This document shows, one piece after another, positions 18,583 through 27,913 of a stretch of DNA of 64,000 nucleotides. The stretch is from Ordospora colligata OC4 (lineage: Eukaryota > Microsporidia > Ordosporidae). The translations under genes and the position numbers were made by a program. The DNA lies in contig NW_014575401.1 of the NCBI RefSeq assembly GCF_000803265.1, positions 1 through 64,000 of the forward strand, read 5' to 3'. Below the pieces are notes generated by a model. It saw only the letters and a program-made list of their open reading frames with translations. It searched no databases and had not been told where the DNA came from. Within the stretch, counting starts at the first letter, position 1. Each line of letters opens with the position of its first letter.

Positions 18583-19527
18583 ATGAGTGAATTGGGCATT
18601 GGTTGCAAGGAAGAAGATGGTGTTTCAAGTTTTAAGAGGAGTATGAGTAAGATGGCAGCACTGGAGAAAGAGTCTCTTGCAAGGAAAAACATTACAGGGC
18701 CTGGAAACCTTGTTTCAATAAGGGTTGACCGAATAGAGGGGAAGATAAAAAGTCCAGAAGGAAACTTTGTGGAGATTAAGAAACGATTGTTTGAGAGTGG
18801 AATGGACGATAACAGATGTATGAATGGAATAAGTGTAAAATGCATGGTTGAGAACCTTAATGAAGAAGTGACGTGTAAGAATGAGTTGAGTGATGTATGT
18901 GATAGAGAGTTGATGGAGGCGGATACAATAAAAACAAATGGCGTGGAAAATTCGAAAATTGTTGAGGAGTACAAGGCATGCATAAAGGAGGTAATGTGGA
19001 GTGAGGAACCCATGTACAAGGAGGAGGGATGTATTGATGATTGTAAAGAGGAGCGTCTTGAGAATGTCAAAAGGAAGCTTCTTGCAGAGCTTGATGATGA
19101 GAAGGATGAGACAAGCACGGAGATGGTAAACATGGTGATGCAGTCGAAGGATGTAGTGACTGTAGATGTAATTGAACAGGAAGTGGAATATGTAGATGTT
19201 GTGCAGGAAGGTAGTGATAGCGATATAAAGCAGTATGGCATGAACTGCAATGTTCATGTGTGTGATGCACACTATAAGATTTCTGACCTCTCTCGAGGTA
19301 GCAGGTCATCTTCTCAGGCATCCATCTGTACAAACGATATACAAGAGCAGGAAGGAAGTTATGAAGGTGATCATAACAAAAGTGAATTCACAGAAACAGA
19401 GAAAGACACCCTGGATGGGTTTGTGGTGTATCAGGATCCTGATGAGAAGCCAGAGGAGAAAGGATGGTTTTCAAGGCTTTTTGCATCTGTATTCTCTATG
19501 TGCTGTTTTCAAGACCGATCGGAATAA
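18583..19527 (+). CDS. Acidic protein of unknown function
   Basis: A 314-aa, acidic, largely disordered protein. Residues 60-290 are rich in Glu, Asp, Ser and scattered Cys. The C-terminus GWFSRLFASVFSMCCF has aromatic residues and paired cysteines, and could bind membrane or be lipid-modified; that is inference. Before it stands a conserved-looking acidic stretch, FVVYQDPDEKPEEK. CCC abuts the ATG directly. No family was recognised. Confidence 0.75.
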   Translation: MSELGIGCKEEDGVSSFKRSMSKMAALEKESLARKNITGPGNLVSIRVDRIEGKIKSPEGNFVEIKKRLFESGMDDNRCMNGISVKCMVENLNEEVTCKNELSDVCDRELMEADTIKTNGVENSKIVEEYKACIKEVMWSEEPMYKEEGCIDDCKEERLENVKRKLLAELDDEKDETSTEMVNMVMQSKDVVTVDVIEQEVEYVDVVQEGSDSDIKQYGMNCNVHVCDAHYKISDLSRGSRSSSQASICTNDIQEQEGSYEGDHNKSEFTETEKDTLDGFVVYQDPDEKPEEKGWFSRLFASVFSMCCFQDRSE

Positions 19528-19650
19528 ATAGTTGTATGATTTGCTATTGTTTTGTAATTGCAATTATATGTGATGCTGACTTTAGAGCAGAGTTTATGCA
19601 TTGAATTGAAGTTAGTGAGTGTAGATATTGAGTTGAAAATGAATCCCCAA

Positions 19651-20766
19651 ATGGATGAGAAGAAGGTTGTGCTATTTGCAAGATCTTCTAAGTCACACAA
19701 CCTGAGTATGGGTATAGTGGGGCTTCCGAATGCAGGAAAGTCCACGCTGTTCAACTTTTTGACAAAGAGTACAGTGCCTGCAGAGAACTATCCGTTCTGT
19801 ACAATTGATCCATCTGAGGGGCGAGTTGAGATTGAGGATGAAAGGATGGACTTTCTTGTGGAGAAGTATAAACCACAGAATGTAAAGAAGGCGTATTTGA
19901 GCATTACGGACATAGCAGGACTTGTGAAGGGAGCAAGTATAGGACTTGGATTAGGGAATCATTTTCTTGACCATATCAGAAATGTAGATGGGATATTCCA
20001 TGTAGTGAGGTGCTTTGAGGATCCGAATGTAGCGCATTTTGAAGACACAGTGTATCCCATACGAGACATCGACACAGTGAATGAAGAACTCCGACTGAAG
20101 GATCTTGAAACGCTATCGAAGCATGCAGAGAAGATGCAGAAGGAGATTCGGGCGAAAACTCTTGACAAGAAGCTCAAGGACCAGGTATTGTTGGTTGACA
20201 GGCTACTTGAAATACTGAAGGTTGAATGGGTAAATCAGCACACGTTCAAAGATGACGAGATTGCATACATCAGCACGCTGAATCTACTCACAGTTAAGAA
20301 TGTTGTGTATCTTGCAAACATCAGCGACGAGGACTATGAGCAGCGCCGTTTAAACAAGCATGTACGGGCAGTTATCAAGAAGTATGGGGCTGATGTTATT
20401 GTTTTCAGTGCAGCGTATGAAAGCAGAAGCGAATCTAGGGTATTTTTGGAAAAGGTTATCAAGAAAGGATATGAGCTGTTAAACCTGATTAACTTCTTCA
20501 CAGTTGGGCATGATGAAGTAAAGAGCTGGATCATAAGAAGAGGAAGCAGTGCACCATGTGCTGGAGGTGTGATTCACTCTGACTTCAAGAACTACTTTAT
20601 TATGGCAGAAGTGATGTCTTTTGAAGATTTCAAAGAGTACGGGAGTGAAGTAGAAGTAAAGAAGGCTGGAAAGTATTATCAACGGGGAAAAGCTTACATT
20701 GTAAATGATGGGGACATCATCCTGTTCAAAAACAATCCTCCGAAGTCTGGAAGTAAGAAGAAGTGA
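19651..20766 (+). CDS. OLA1: OLA1/YchF-family GTPase (ATPase)
   Basis: A 371-aa Obg-like ATPase that associates with ribosomes and proteasomes. P-loop GLPNAGKST near residue 25, switch and G3 DIAGLVKGAS near 88, the helical YchF-specific domain (DTVNEELRLKDLETLSKHAEK), the NxxE-type base-recognition segment LANISDEDYE (instead of NKxD), and a C-terminal TGS domain (SAPCAGGVIHSDFKNYFIMA, then EVMSFEDF...GDIILFK). The ATG at 19651 follows ATCCCCAA; an in-frame ATG at 19639 precedes the motif. Confidence 0.93.
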   Translation: MDEKKVVLFARSSKSHNLSMGIVGLPNAGKSTLFNFLTKSTVPAENYPFCTIDPSEGRVEIEDERMDFLVEKYKPQNVKKAYLSITDIAGLVKGASIGLGLGNHFLDHIRNVDGIFHVVRCFEDPNVAHFEDTVYPIRDIDTVNEELRLKDLETLSKHAEKMQKEIRAKTLDKKLKDQVLLVDRLLEILKVEWVNQHTFKDDEIAYISTLNLLTVKNVVYLANISDEDYEQRRLNKHVRAVIKKYGADVIVFSAAYESRSESRVFLEKVIKKGYELLNLINFFTVGHDEVKSWIIRRGSSAPCAGGVIHSDFKNYFIMAEVMSFEDFKEYGSEVEVKKAGKYYQRGKAYIVNDGDIILFKNNPPKSGSKKK

Positions 20767-20917
20767 ATGCATAATTCATTAGGTGTTTCAGTGAAGGCCG
20801 GAATCAGAGTATTATGAGAATAAGAGAATTGTGAATGTGCCTGAGAGTAAAGCTAAGAAATAAACTGTTTTTGGTTGAAATTAAATAGAGAGTTTATTTT
20901 GAGTTTTCTATATACAT

Positions 20918-22681
20918 TCAGAAGAAGTAGAACTCAAAGTCATCGGCCTCCTTCTCTTTTGGGATTTCATGTGGTTGTTGGTCTTCTGGGTTTGCATCCT
21001 GCCTATCGTCTATTTTTGCAAGAATTTCTTGGAGCCTTTCAATCAGTTCGTTTTTCTTACCTGAATAGTTCAGTCCAAATTCCTTCATTAATCCCTTGAG
21101 TTGTTGGACAGTGACATTGTTGAAGTCAAGCTCGCTTACTGAGTTCTTGAAGTTTTGAATGACTTCCTTGAAATCATTGGGAGACGCCTTGTTTGAGTTT
21201 AGAAACAGTGGGAATGACGAATTGCCATTGTCCTTTTCAGCTGACGCTCTTCGGAGTCCTCCAAGATACATTCTCTGGCTGTCTTCCATTCCCTGAACAA
21301 AGTCAACACTTGAGTATTTCGATGGATGCACAATGCTTGGATAGAATGTCTGGTTTGTTTTTATGTATTGCCACATCAAGGGATTGTTTCTTCGCTTTTT
21401 CCTGTTCATCCAGGCACTTCCTTGCATTGATGAGTCTATGTATTGCTGTTGCCCATATTCCATAAGTGAGTAATCTGGATGGCTGAGTGCTGCATCGCCA
21501 TTAAATGCTGGATGCATTAGTCTTGTATCTTGAGTCATGTCAATGGAGTTTATAGAGTGCCGATTGCCTTGATCTGTACCATTCATAAACATTTGTGGAT
21601 GCTGATGATGTCGATACCTTGGATCCTGAGACAAATTTTCATGTCGATGCATACCAAAGGGATTAGTAGGTAATGGAGAATGAGAAGATCTATCACTACT
21701 TGTGTTTCTGTAATAATACTCCATGTCTTCTTTAGGCACAGACATTCCTGTTCTTTTCCATGGTGTATTTGTGTTCATGCTCATCCGATCATTATACCGT
21801 CCCTGTGTTGAGTATCCATGGTCATGATCAAAGTCTGGTTGATGAGGGAAAAAAGGTTCTTTTCTATTATCACTCCAAGTAGAACATAGTGGAAACCCTC
21901 CTCCTTTGTGATTGTGACTATTTGCATATCCAAAACCATTTTTTGGATAATAAGACCGTTGAAATGCCTGTGAAGGGATATTTTCCATGGGAATATAGCT
22001 TTCAATACGATTCGGTTCTGCTTTTACATTCCTATCAGGCTGTGCATAAAATCCATTGTGGTTCTCATTCATGGGATTGAATTTATCAAACAAATATGCA
22101 GGTTGCATTCCATTCATCATGCTGTTATCCAGACATTGGCTTTTGCTACTATTTATGCAATTGTCAGCTGTGCTTTGGTTTATAGCATCTATCAAGAACC
22201 CATCTTTAACTGCTATATCAGCCCCACTTCTTGTGTCATGCATGCCCATGGTTCCTATTCTTTTGGCTTCGGATACATCGTATGCAAAGAGACCATCATC
22301 TGCAGAAAATGGTTTGTGTGTTTCATATGCGTTCTTCAGATCTGTAAGCTGATTGTTATACGAACTATTTGAATTGCTCGAATGAAAGTATCCATCAAAT
22401 GCAGATTCTGGCATGCTCGTTGATCCGTCCATAGAAGTAAAGTTGACTTTCTTCATAAACTCAATCAGGTCCTGATTATTATCTTGGTCTTGGAAGCCAT
22501 TGGCATTCAGGAAAGACTCCGTGTCTCGTTTCCGAGGCCTTCCTCTCGATGGTATTTCTATTGGCCTTCCATTCTCATCTTCATCCATCCTGATTTTCCG
22601 GCTTTGTCTTTTCGCTTTTATATGTTTTGGATCTTCAGTTTCATTTCGAACAAATTGAATCCTGCTCTTTGCGTTACACAT
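20918..22681 (-). CDS. SAP-domain and AT-hook protein
   Basis: A 587-aa protein. An N-terminal basic segment contains an AT-hook-like PSRGRPRKR (about 44-52). The middle (60-480) is low-complexity, rich in Asn, Gln, His, Ser and Met, probably disordered. Near the C-terminus (about 524-560) is a SAP motif: VTVQQLKGLMKEFGLNYSGK, then KNELIERLQEIL, a helix-extended loop-helix fold that binds AT-rich DNA. The tail is acidic. Together these suggest a nuclear scaffold, chromatin or RNA-processing factor; I know no closer relative. Confidence 0.85.
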   Translation of the reverse strand: MCNAKSRIQFVRNETEDPKHIKAKRQSRKIRMDEDENGRPIEIPSRGRPRKRDTESFLNANGFQDQDNNQDLIEFMKKVNFTSMDGSTSMPESAFDGYFHSSNSNSSYNNQLTDLKNAYETHKPFSADDGLFAYDVSEAKRIGTMGMHDTRSGADIAVKDGFLIDAINQSTADNCINSSKSQCLDNSMMNGMQPAYLFDKFNPMNENHNGFYAQPDRNVKAEPNRIESYIPMENIPSQAFQRSYYPKNGFGYANSHNHKGGGFPLCSTWSDNRKEPFFPHQPDFDHDHGYSTQGRYNDRMSMNTNTPWKRTGMSVPKEDMEYYYRNTSSDRSSHSPLPTNPFGMHRHENLSQDPRYRHHQHPQMFMNGTDQGNRHSINSIDMTQDTRLMHPAFNGDAALSHPDYSLMEYGQQQYIDSSMQGSAWMNRKKRRNNPLMWQYIKTNQTFYPSIVHPSKYSSVDFVQGMEDSQRMYLGGLRRASAEKDNGNSSFPLFLNSNKASPNDFKEVIQNFKNSVSELDFNNVTVQQLKGLMKEFGLNYSGKKNELIERLQEILAKIDDRQDANPEDQQPHEIPKEKEADDFEFYFF

Positions 22682-22774
22682 CTAAAACATGCACTGCTTA
22701 TTCACAAGCAATTTCATTACACTTCATAAACACCTGATACACATATATAATGCTGCTGTGTTTATTTATTCCGA

Positions 22775-23200
22775 ATGTCCATAGATCATAATAATAGGTT
22801 ATACATGCTTCTGGAGCTTGACAGAATAAAGCAAGCCTCAATTCCCCACACATATGCATTTCCCATGAATGCGCTTGAGCTTTCCTGCATAGTATTCAAG
22901 GGGCGATCGCATGTGCTGTTCAAGATGTCAAAGGCACGTGCTGAAGATGAATGGAATGTCGAGGGTTTAGAACATGATATGTTTGAGCGCACGCCTCTAA
23001 CATCCAAAGATGCACACAAGGTCCTGAAGTCTGTATCAGAATCGCTTAAGCAGCCCAGCTACATAGATCAAACCATTAACCAAGACAAATTCAAAGAACC
23101 AAGCGCATTCCATCTGAATGGCATTAATAACAGAGCACGTAACATACAGGCCGTGTTCAGCTTCATACAAGATAAATGCGCCAAATCCAACCATCAATAG
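22775..23200 (+). CDS. Conserved-looking small protein, unknown
   Basis: A 141-aa soluble protein, helical at both ends (LLELDRIKQASIPHTYAFPM; NGINNRARNIQAVFSFIQDK), without membrane segments or motifs I recognise. It is divergent from the SAP gene (93-bp spacer) and convergent with eL14. The composition is that of a normal coding gene. The function is unknown. Confidence 0.7.
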   Translation: MSIDHNNRLYMLLELDRIKQASIPHTYAFPMNALELSCIVFKGRSHVLFKMSKARAEDEWNVEGLEHDMFERTPLTSKDAHKVLKSVSESLKQPSYIDQTINQDKFKEPSAFHLNGINNRARNIQAVFSFIQDKCAKSNHQ

Positions 23201-23228
23201 GTACAATTTGATCGTAAATATCAGTCTT

Positions 23229-23252
23229 AGTGTAAAGCTTTCGCTCTACACT
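23229..23252. terminator. Short hairpin between convergent genes
   Basis: AGTGTAAAGCTTTCGCTCTA continuing to CACT folds into a stem of six plus three base pairs with one mismatch and a TTTC loop. It sits between the ends of a plus-strand gene and eL14. A role in 3' end formation or insulation is only inference. Confidence 0.3.
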
Positions 23253-23297
23253 GGACCCATATGACAATAAATACATAATGTAAAGAAAAGTGTTTAA

Positions 23298-23646
23298 TCA
23301 TGCCAATCCCTTCTCCCTCAGTATCTCATCCTCGATTCGCTTGGCGAGTTTCTGCTTGAACCTGTCAAAGTCATTTGTGGTGTCCTTAACACAAATATCA
23401 TCAGGAATCAGTTTCCCTATCTCTTCCGCTGAGAGTCCGTTGATATCAAGCACCTCTTCCTCAAGATGCAGTTTGTTCGTTGCACACACCTCTCGCACAC
23501 CGTCCTTTCTCTGCAAAAGCACAAATGTCTTGTCGATAATACCGACGATTATTGCATATGTGTTCCTCATTTCCTTAATCTCTGGTGTGATGATTCTTCC
23601 AAGTCTTATTGTTCTCTTAAATTAGCGCATTGAATTCACATACCAT
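23298..23646 (-). CDS. RPL14: 60S ribosomal protein eL14, with intron after the start codon
   Basis: A 106-aa product of exon 1 (ATG, 23646-23644) and exon 2 (23615-23298). Splicing gives MRTIRLGRIITPEIKEMRNT, then YAIIVGIIDKTFVLL; the I-x-x-GR-I/V-I start and the I-V-x-I-I-D-x-x-x-V-L core are the eL14 KOW-like fold. Without splicing the conserved LGR segment has no ATG, and the first frame stops after two codons. The C-terminal lysine tail of animal eL14 is missing. GGCAAATTTTGCCCTTAATA lies before the start. Confidence 0.9.
23616..23643 (-). other. Spliceosomal intron, 28 bp, in eL14
   Basis: Begins GTATGT directly after the ATG, with GCTAATTT as the branch region and TTAAG as the 3' end. 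It shares CTAATTT and a 3' AAG with the eL19 intron. Removal fuses the initiator Met to RTIRLGRI in frame. Confidence 0.87.
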
Positions 23647-23650
23647 TTTA

Positions 23651-23670
23651 TATTAAGGGCAAAATTTGCC
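23651..23670 (-). promoter_or_regulatory. AAATTT box plus CCC start signal of eL14
   Basis: GGCAAATTTTGCCCTTAATA on the minus strand, with the near-palindrome GGCAAATTTTGCC. It lies in the 65-bp spacer to the divergent MED21-like gene and could act on both. Confidence 0.6.
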
Positions 23671-23711
23671 TTGCATTAAGTGTACAATTGCAATTCATGC
23701 ATCCTTGCATA

Positions 23712-23984
23712 ATGAGAACCACAGAGCTACAAAATGAAATCAACCACCTTGTGTTTATGTATTTCACATCGATTGGCGTTATCCAAAGAGATTCAGGGCA
23801 AAGTGACATCTGTGTCAAGATGAATGACCTTATAGGAGAAATCAGAAGATGCAGGGAGAAGATTAGAGAGCTGATGTGTGAACACACAGTTGAAGAGCAT
23901 ATCCGAGATGATTATAGCAAGATTATAGCTGATGGTAAGGATTTTGTCGAGGATGGAATGTGTTTTCTTGATGCGATTATGTAA
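23712..23984 (+). CDS. MED21: Mediator subunit 21 (MED21/SRB7)-like
   Basis: A 90-aa, two-helix protein: MRTTELQNEINHLVFMYFTS, then IGVIQRDSG, followed by a long coiled coil to the end. The N-terminal L-Q-x-x-[IV]-N-x-L-x-x-x-[FY]-x-x-S-I-G-V-[IL]-Q pattern is that of Med21, a core middle-module Mediator subunit which pairs with Med7. Length is shorter than in yeast (140 aa). The start is taken at 23712; another ATG lies five codons upstream. Confidence 0.6.
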   Translation: MRTTELQNEINHLVFMYFTSIGVIQRDSGQSDICVKMNDLIGEIRRCREKIRELMCEHTVEEHIRDDYSKIIADGKDFVEDGMCFLDAIM

Positions 23985-24068
23985 TCATGACATTATTACA
24001 CTGCACAAAAGGGATTGTGTGATGGTATGCGCCCTGTTAAGATTGGTTGTTTTTTGGCGGCCCTTAAA

Positions 24069-26105
24069 ATGATTATTAAAGTTCCTCATGGAAATGGAGA
24101 ATGTTTTGACTTTGATACGGATAATCTGCCACTGGGCGCGCGTTTTGACCGACTCCTTGAGACTTTGAGGAGCAGTGATGTTCAGTTGATGGTACATTAT
24201 GCAATTGCTCATGGATACAAAAAGCACCCAAAGCTTGCAATGAAGATTATTGAGCAAGTAATAGAGAAGGGAATGGATACAGGACGTACAAGCTTACTGA
24301 TGCTGCTTGCATGTAAACTACAGGCTGGGGCTGATGGGATTGATGTAGTGCAGAGGATTGGGGGACTTGAATCGACAACCTTTGATATTTTGAAAGGATT
24401 TGCATCACTGAAACGAAAGAGCTACGATGCAGCGCTTTTTCTGTTCAGAAAAGCAGGATTCCAGCTAGGAGTGGAAATATGTAATTACTATACAGGCAAC
24501 TATCTGGAGGCAAAGAAGTCGATGAATAAAGTAATAAGGGGGTATTGCATTGTGAAGGAAGCAAGGGATGTGAAAGAGATATGCAAGGCAACTGTACTAC
24601 TTGAGTCTGAGGGGATAAGAAATGCTTTGTACAGGCTTAATGCATCTGATGAATATGATGATGAGACAAATACGGATGTGATGATTAGACAGGCAGAAGA
24701 GCTTGTAGAAAAAGGTGATTTTGTAAAAGCCAAGGATTTAATTGATAGAATTCCTAGGAATGCAGAAAGTCTTTATCTCCGAGGGAAGATTGAGCATATT
24801 TCTGGATCTACTGAAAATGCAAAAAGGTGGTATATGGAAAGCCTTGAGTGTGATAAGTTGTTTATTAAGAGCGAGTATAATCTGCAAAGGATTCTGCAGC
24901 AGAAGATGAGGGATGTGAGCTATCCATCCAAGGAGTTCAGTGATTTCAAGGTGTATATGCAGATTAAAAATGGAGTGAATGATGTGAACCTGAATGGATG
25001 TAGCGATGAGTTCCGTGATGTGATTTCGGCTGTGCTAGGGGGGAGAAGAAAGACGGATGTAGGACTTAGAAGATATATGAAGCTTATTGGGAATTGTTGG
25101 ATTGAAAATTTTGTTGTAATGAATAACATTGGATACTTTATGTGCAGAGGCATTAGGCCTTTTGATAGGCATAAGGAGAATGAGGAGGATGGAAGCGATA
25201 AGTTTTTAGTGGGATCAATTGGAGAGAATTGCAGCACTGAGCAAGAAGGGCTTGTAAGTGAAGGTGTGAAGTATTTAGAGATGGCATTGGACGTGTGTCC
25301 TGATCAGTATAGAGAGGCGATAAAGTATAATATTGGATATGCAACAGAAGATAAGCAAATGCTTAGGGAATGCACGATCAAAGAAGCCGAACTTGTTCTT
25401 TCAGTTGCAGGCGATGGGATAGAGCATGCTTCTGAAGAGCTTGAGCTGATGGGATATCATCACATGCAGAGAAAGGAATTTAAGCTAGCGAAGAAAATTC
25501 TACAAAGAATGGATACTGTTTATAGCAGCATTGCTTTAGGGAACATGTGTATAAGAAGTTTTATCAAAGATAATAATGAGTCGGCATTAGAGAATGCAAT
25601 GGATGCGTTTTCTAAAGGATTGAGATCCTATTACTGTGGAAATGGAGTGGGGATATGTCTTGCACTGAGTGGAAGATACGAGGAAGCAGCACAGATATTT
25701 CGAGAGGTAGTAGTTGATTGGAAAGGGGGATATGTGAATTTAGGGAATATCATGGTGTGTATGAAAAGATATAAAGAGGCAATGGAGGCGTTTTTGAATG
25801 TATCATCGATGAGATACTCACGAAGGATGTTGGGGATGTTGTGTAGAGTAGTGGATACGATTGAGAGTTATATGGCATGCATGAATGAGGGGCTGAGTGA
25901 TATTAAGGGAAGGTTGTTTGAACTTTTAGTGCTTGAAGAGAGATTAGAAGAAGCAGAGCAATTGGATGTAGATGATGCGGAGCTGCTTAATATGTACAAT
26001 CGGAAGAAAGAGGAGGTGAAGGAAAGAGGAATGGACTTGAAGAGAAAGAGGAACGAGATTAACGAGTATAGAAAAAGGCGGAATGCAAGTTATAATAAAG
26101 AATGA
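24069..26105 (+). CDS. CTR9: TPR protein, CTR9-like (Paf1 complex)
   Basis: A 678-aa TPR protein. The N-terminus, MIIKVPHGNGECFDFDTDNL, then PLGARFDRLLETL, mirrors the Ctr9 opening (I-P-x-x-...-I/F-D-x-D-x-L-P-x-G). TPR-type helix pairs follow throughout (for example YDAALFLFRKAGFQLGVEIC, KGDFVKAKDLIDRIPRNAES, GRYEEAAQIFREV), and the tail is basic (KRKRNEINEYRKRR). Ctr9 scaffolds the Paf1 elongation complex on RNA polymerase II. The yeast protein is over 1000 aa, so this is shortened. CGGCCCTTAAA directly precedes the ATG at 24069; the frame is open further upstream, with another ATG at 24027. Confidence 0.75.
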   Translation: MIIKVPHGNGECFDFDTDNLPLGARFDRLLETLRSSDVQLMVHYAIAHGYKKHPKLAMKIIEQVIEKGMDTGRTSLLMLLACKLQAGADGIDVVQRIGGLESTTFDILKGFASLKRKSYDAALFLFRKAGFQLGVEICNYYTGNYLEAKKSMNKVIRGYCIVKEARDVKEICKATVLLESEGIRNALYRLNASDEYDDETNTDVMIRQAEELVEKGDFVKAKDLIDRIPRNAESLYLRGKIEHISGSTENAKRWYMESLECDKLFIKSEYNLQRILQQKMRDVSYPSKEFSDFKVYMQIKNGVNDVNLNGCSDEFRDVISAVLGGRRKTDVGLRRYMKLIGNCWIENFVVMNNIGYFMCRGIRPFDRHKENEEDGSDKFLVGSIGENCSTEQEGLVSEGVKYLEMALDVCPDQYREAIKYNIGYATEDKQMLRECTIKEAELVLSVAGDGIEHASEELELMGYHHMQRKEFKLAKKILQRMDTVYSSIALGNMCIRSFIKDNNESALENAMDAFSKGLRSYYCGNGVGICLALSGRYEEAAQIFREVVVDWKGGYVNLGNIMVCMKRYKEAMEAFLNVSSMRYSRRMLGMLCRVVDTIESYMACMNEGLSDIKGRLFELLVLEERLEEAEQLDVDDAELLNMYNRKKEEVKERGMDLKRKRNEINEYRKRRNASYNKE

Positions 26106-26244
26106 TGTTTTTTGTCTTTAATGCGGTGATTATAGGTTAGTTAGTATTAGTGTAGTTTGAGTAATAGCTAGCGTATTTAGTGTGTGATGGATTAAAGTAA
26201 GTAAGTAAGAATAGGTAAATTATTATTTTAAATTGATCTGCTTT
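26106..26244. other. Short intergenic region
   Basis: Spacer between two plus-strand genes with repeated TTAGT and AAGTAAGTAAG words. No gene seen. Confidence 0.35.
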
Positions 26245-27858
26245 ATGCAAGATATCAAATTGACAAAAGGATCAGTTGACAAAAAGATCAATTCACACAA
26301 AGATTACTATGCATATAGAACCCTGATGGCAGAGGAATGTGAGATGATAGGAGTAAAGAAGTTTTTTGGAAGTCATATTGAAGAGAACAACTGTGTGCTA
26401 AAAAAGACAGCATTTGATTTTGTAGTACAGGAAATAACAGAGTCTAAAGTTTGTGGAGTATCACCTATTGTTAATTATGATAAGTATATGGATGGAAAGA
26501 TGATGGTAGAGTACATTGGGCAGGAGGAATGCGAGAGAGCGAAGCGAACTGAAATGCACAAGATATTGAAATACTATCCATTTGTAAAGGCAAAAACGAT
26601 TGATGGAAGGATATGCATTGAAGAGACCGATATTGATTTCTACTCATTTGTTATGCAGAAAGTAATGTTCAATACGATTGATGCAGGGAAGTGGATATGC
26701 AGAAGACTTGGAGTCCTGTCTACGCTGTTTCAGTTCGCAGGCAATAAAGATAAGAGGGCTGTTACATTCCAGGAAGTGACAGTCAAGTGTTCTTTTATGA
26801 AGCTTTATGAACTTGCTGTTGAATTGAATAAAGGTTCAAATGTGATGGGATGGGAAGAGTATATTGAGCAAGGTCATACTAATGAAAGCATTGAAGAGAG
26901 TAACAAAAAAATGGAAACAGAAATGCTAATTTATTCGAAGAAAAGTGTAGAGGAGAAAGAATGCTTTACTGAGTCAAACAAGATGTGTAATGAAACAGAG
27001 GGAAAATATACCAAATGTAATGGAAATACTGAGGATGGCGATATATCTATGAATGTGAATGAAGTAACTAAAGACGAAGATAATGGTATGAATACAGATT
27101 GTGATGAAAGACTGAAATCATCAATAAAGATATTTGACATCCGAAAGTCTTGTTCCAAGAAGATGGGTGATTTGAATGGAAATAGATTTAGTGTAGTTGT
27201 GAGGGGGTTTACAGATAAAAATGTAGTTAAAAGACTTGAAGAGGGATTTTTGAATTATTTTGGACAACAGAGATTTGGAAATAAACTGATGAACCATGTC
27301 ATAGGACAGTACATTCTGGAGAAGAAGTATGATGAAGCGGTTGATGAGATAATGAAGTGCGGAAGGTGCCATGAGATGTACACCTCAGGAAGATATGAGG
27401 AGGCGATGAGTATTGGAGACAGCACTGAGAAATACATTTTGAAATCTAAGGCAAAAGGAATGAAGGCAAAGGACATAGTATTTGGAATGAGGCGAGAACT
27501 AAGAATGTTGTATCTTCACTCGTGTCAGAGCAGAAAGTTTAATGATGCTATAAACGAAAGAATAGAAAAGGGCAAGAGCGTTTTGAAAGGCGATTTGGTA
27601 TTGGTGGGCGATGATGTTATAGAAGTGCACAATCCTGAAGACTTCAAGATTACAGATGTGGTTTTAAGGCTTGAGAAGATGGATAACAAGCTACTGAAGG
27701 GAGGATTTAGGAAGATGGTTGAGACTGCATATAATGTTGGCGTTGATGATTGTGAGGAAGGCATTGTGATAAAGTTTTGCCTCAAGAGCTCTTGTTATGC
27801 AACTATGGCGCTTAGGGAAGTTATTGGAAACTCAGTGATGAATCGTGTAAAAATATAA
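26245..27858 (+). CDS. PUS7: Pseudouridine synthase PUS7 (TruD family)
   Basis: A 537-aa TruD-type enzyme that isomerises uridine in U2 snRNA, tRNA and mRNA. Seen: KTAFDFVVQEI (about 55-65), FVMQKVMFNTIDAGKWICRR, then LGV (about 137-158), the catalytic motif FAGNKDKRAVTFQEV with the conserved Asp (about 164-178), and NYFGQQRFG (about 335-343). A poorly conserved acidic insertion occupies residues 205-290. U2 snRNA, a known Pus7 substrate, is encoded 8 kb away. The start is the ATG at 26245. Confidence 0.93.
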   Translation: MQDIKLTKGSVDKKINSHKDYYAYRTLMAEECEMIGVKKFFGSHIEENNCVLKKTAFDFVVQEITESKVCGVSPIVNYDKYMDGKMMVEYIGQEECERAKRTEMHKILKYYPFVKAKTIDGRICIEETDIDFYSFVMQKVMFNTIDAGKWICRRLGVLSTLFQFAGNKDKRAVTFQEVTVKCSFMKLYELAVELNKGSNVMGWEEYIEQGHTNESIEESNKKMETEMLIYSKKSVEEKECFTESNKMCNETEGKYTKCNGNTEDGDISMNVNEVTKDEDNGMNTDCDERLKSSIKIFDIRKSCSKKMGDLNGNRFSVVVRGFTDKNVVKRLEEGFLNYFGQQRFGNKLMNHVIGQYILEKKYDEAVDEIMKCGRCHEMYTSGRYEEAMSIGDSTEKYILKSKAKGMKAKDIVFGMRRELRMLYLHSCQSRKFNDAINERIEKGKSVLKGDLVLVGDDVIEVHNPEDFKITDVVLRLEKMDNKLLKGGFRKMVETAYNVGVDDCEEGIVIKFCLKSSCYATMALREVIGNSVMNRVKI

Positions 27859-27913
27859 CAAAAAGCGCATAACCGTTGATACACAGAATGAATAAATACT
27901 CTATGGTTGAATT

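Noticed and set aside
18459..19250. 263-codon minus-strand frame over the acidic protein gene
   Set aside because: Ser/Thr/Phe-rich antisense product. The plus frame has a CCC signal and normal composition.
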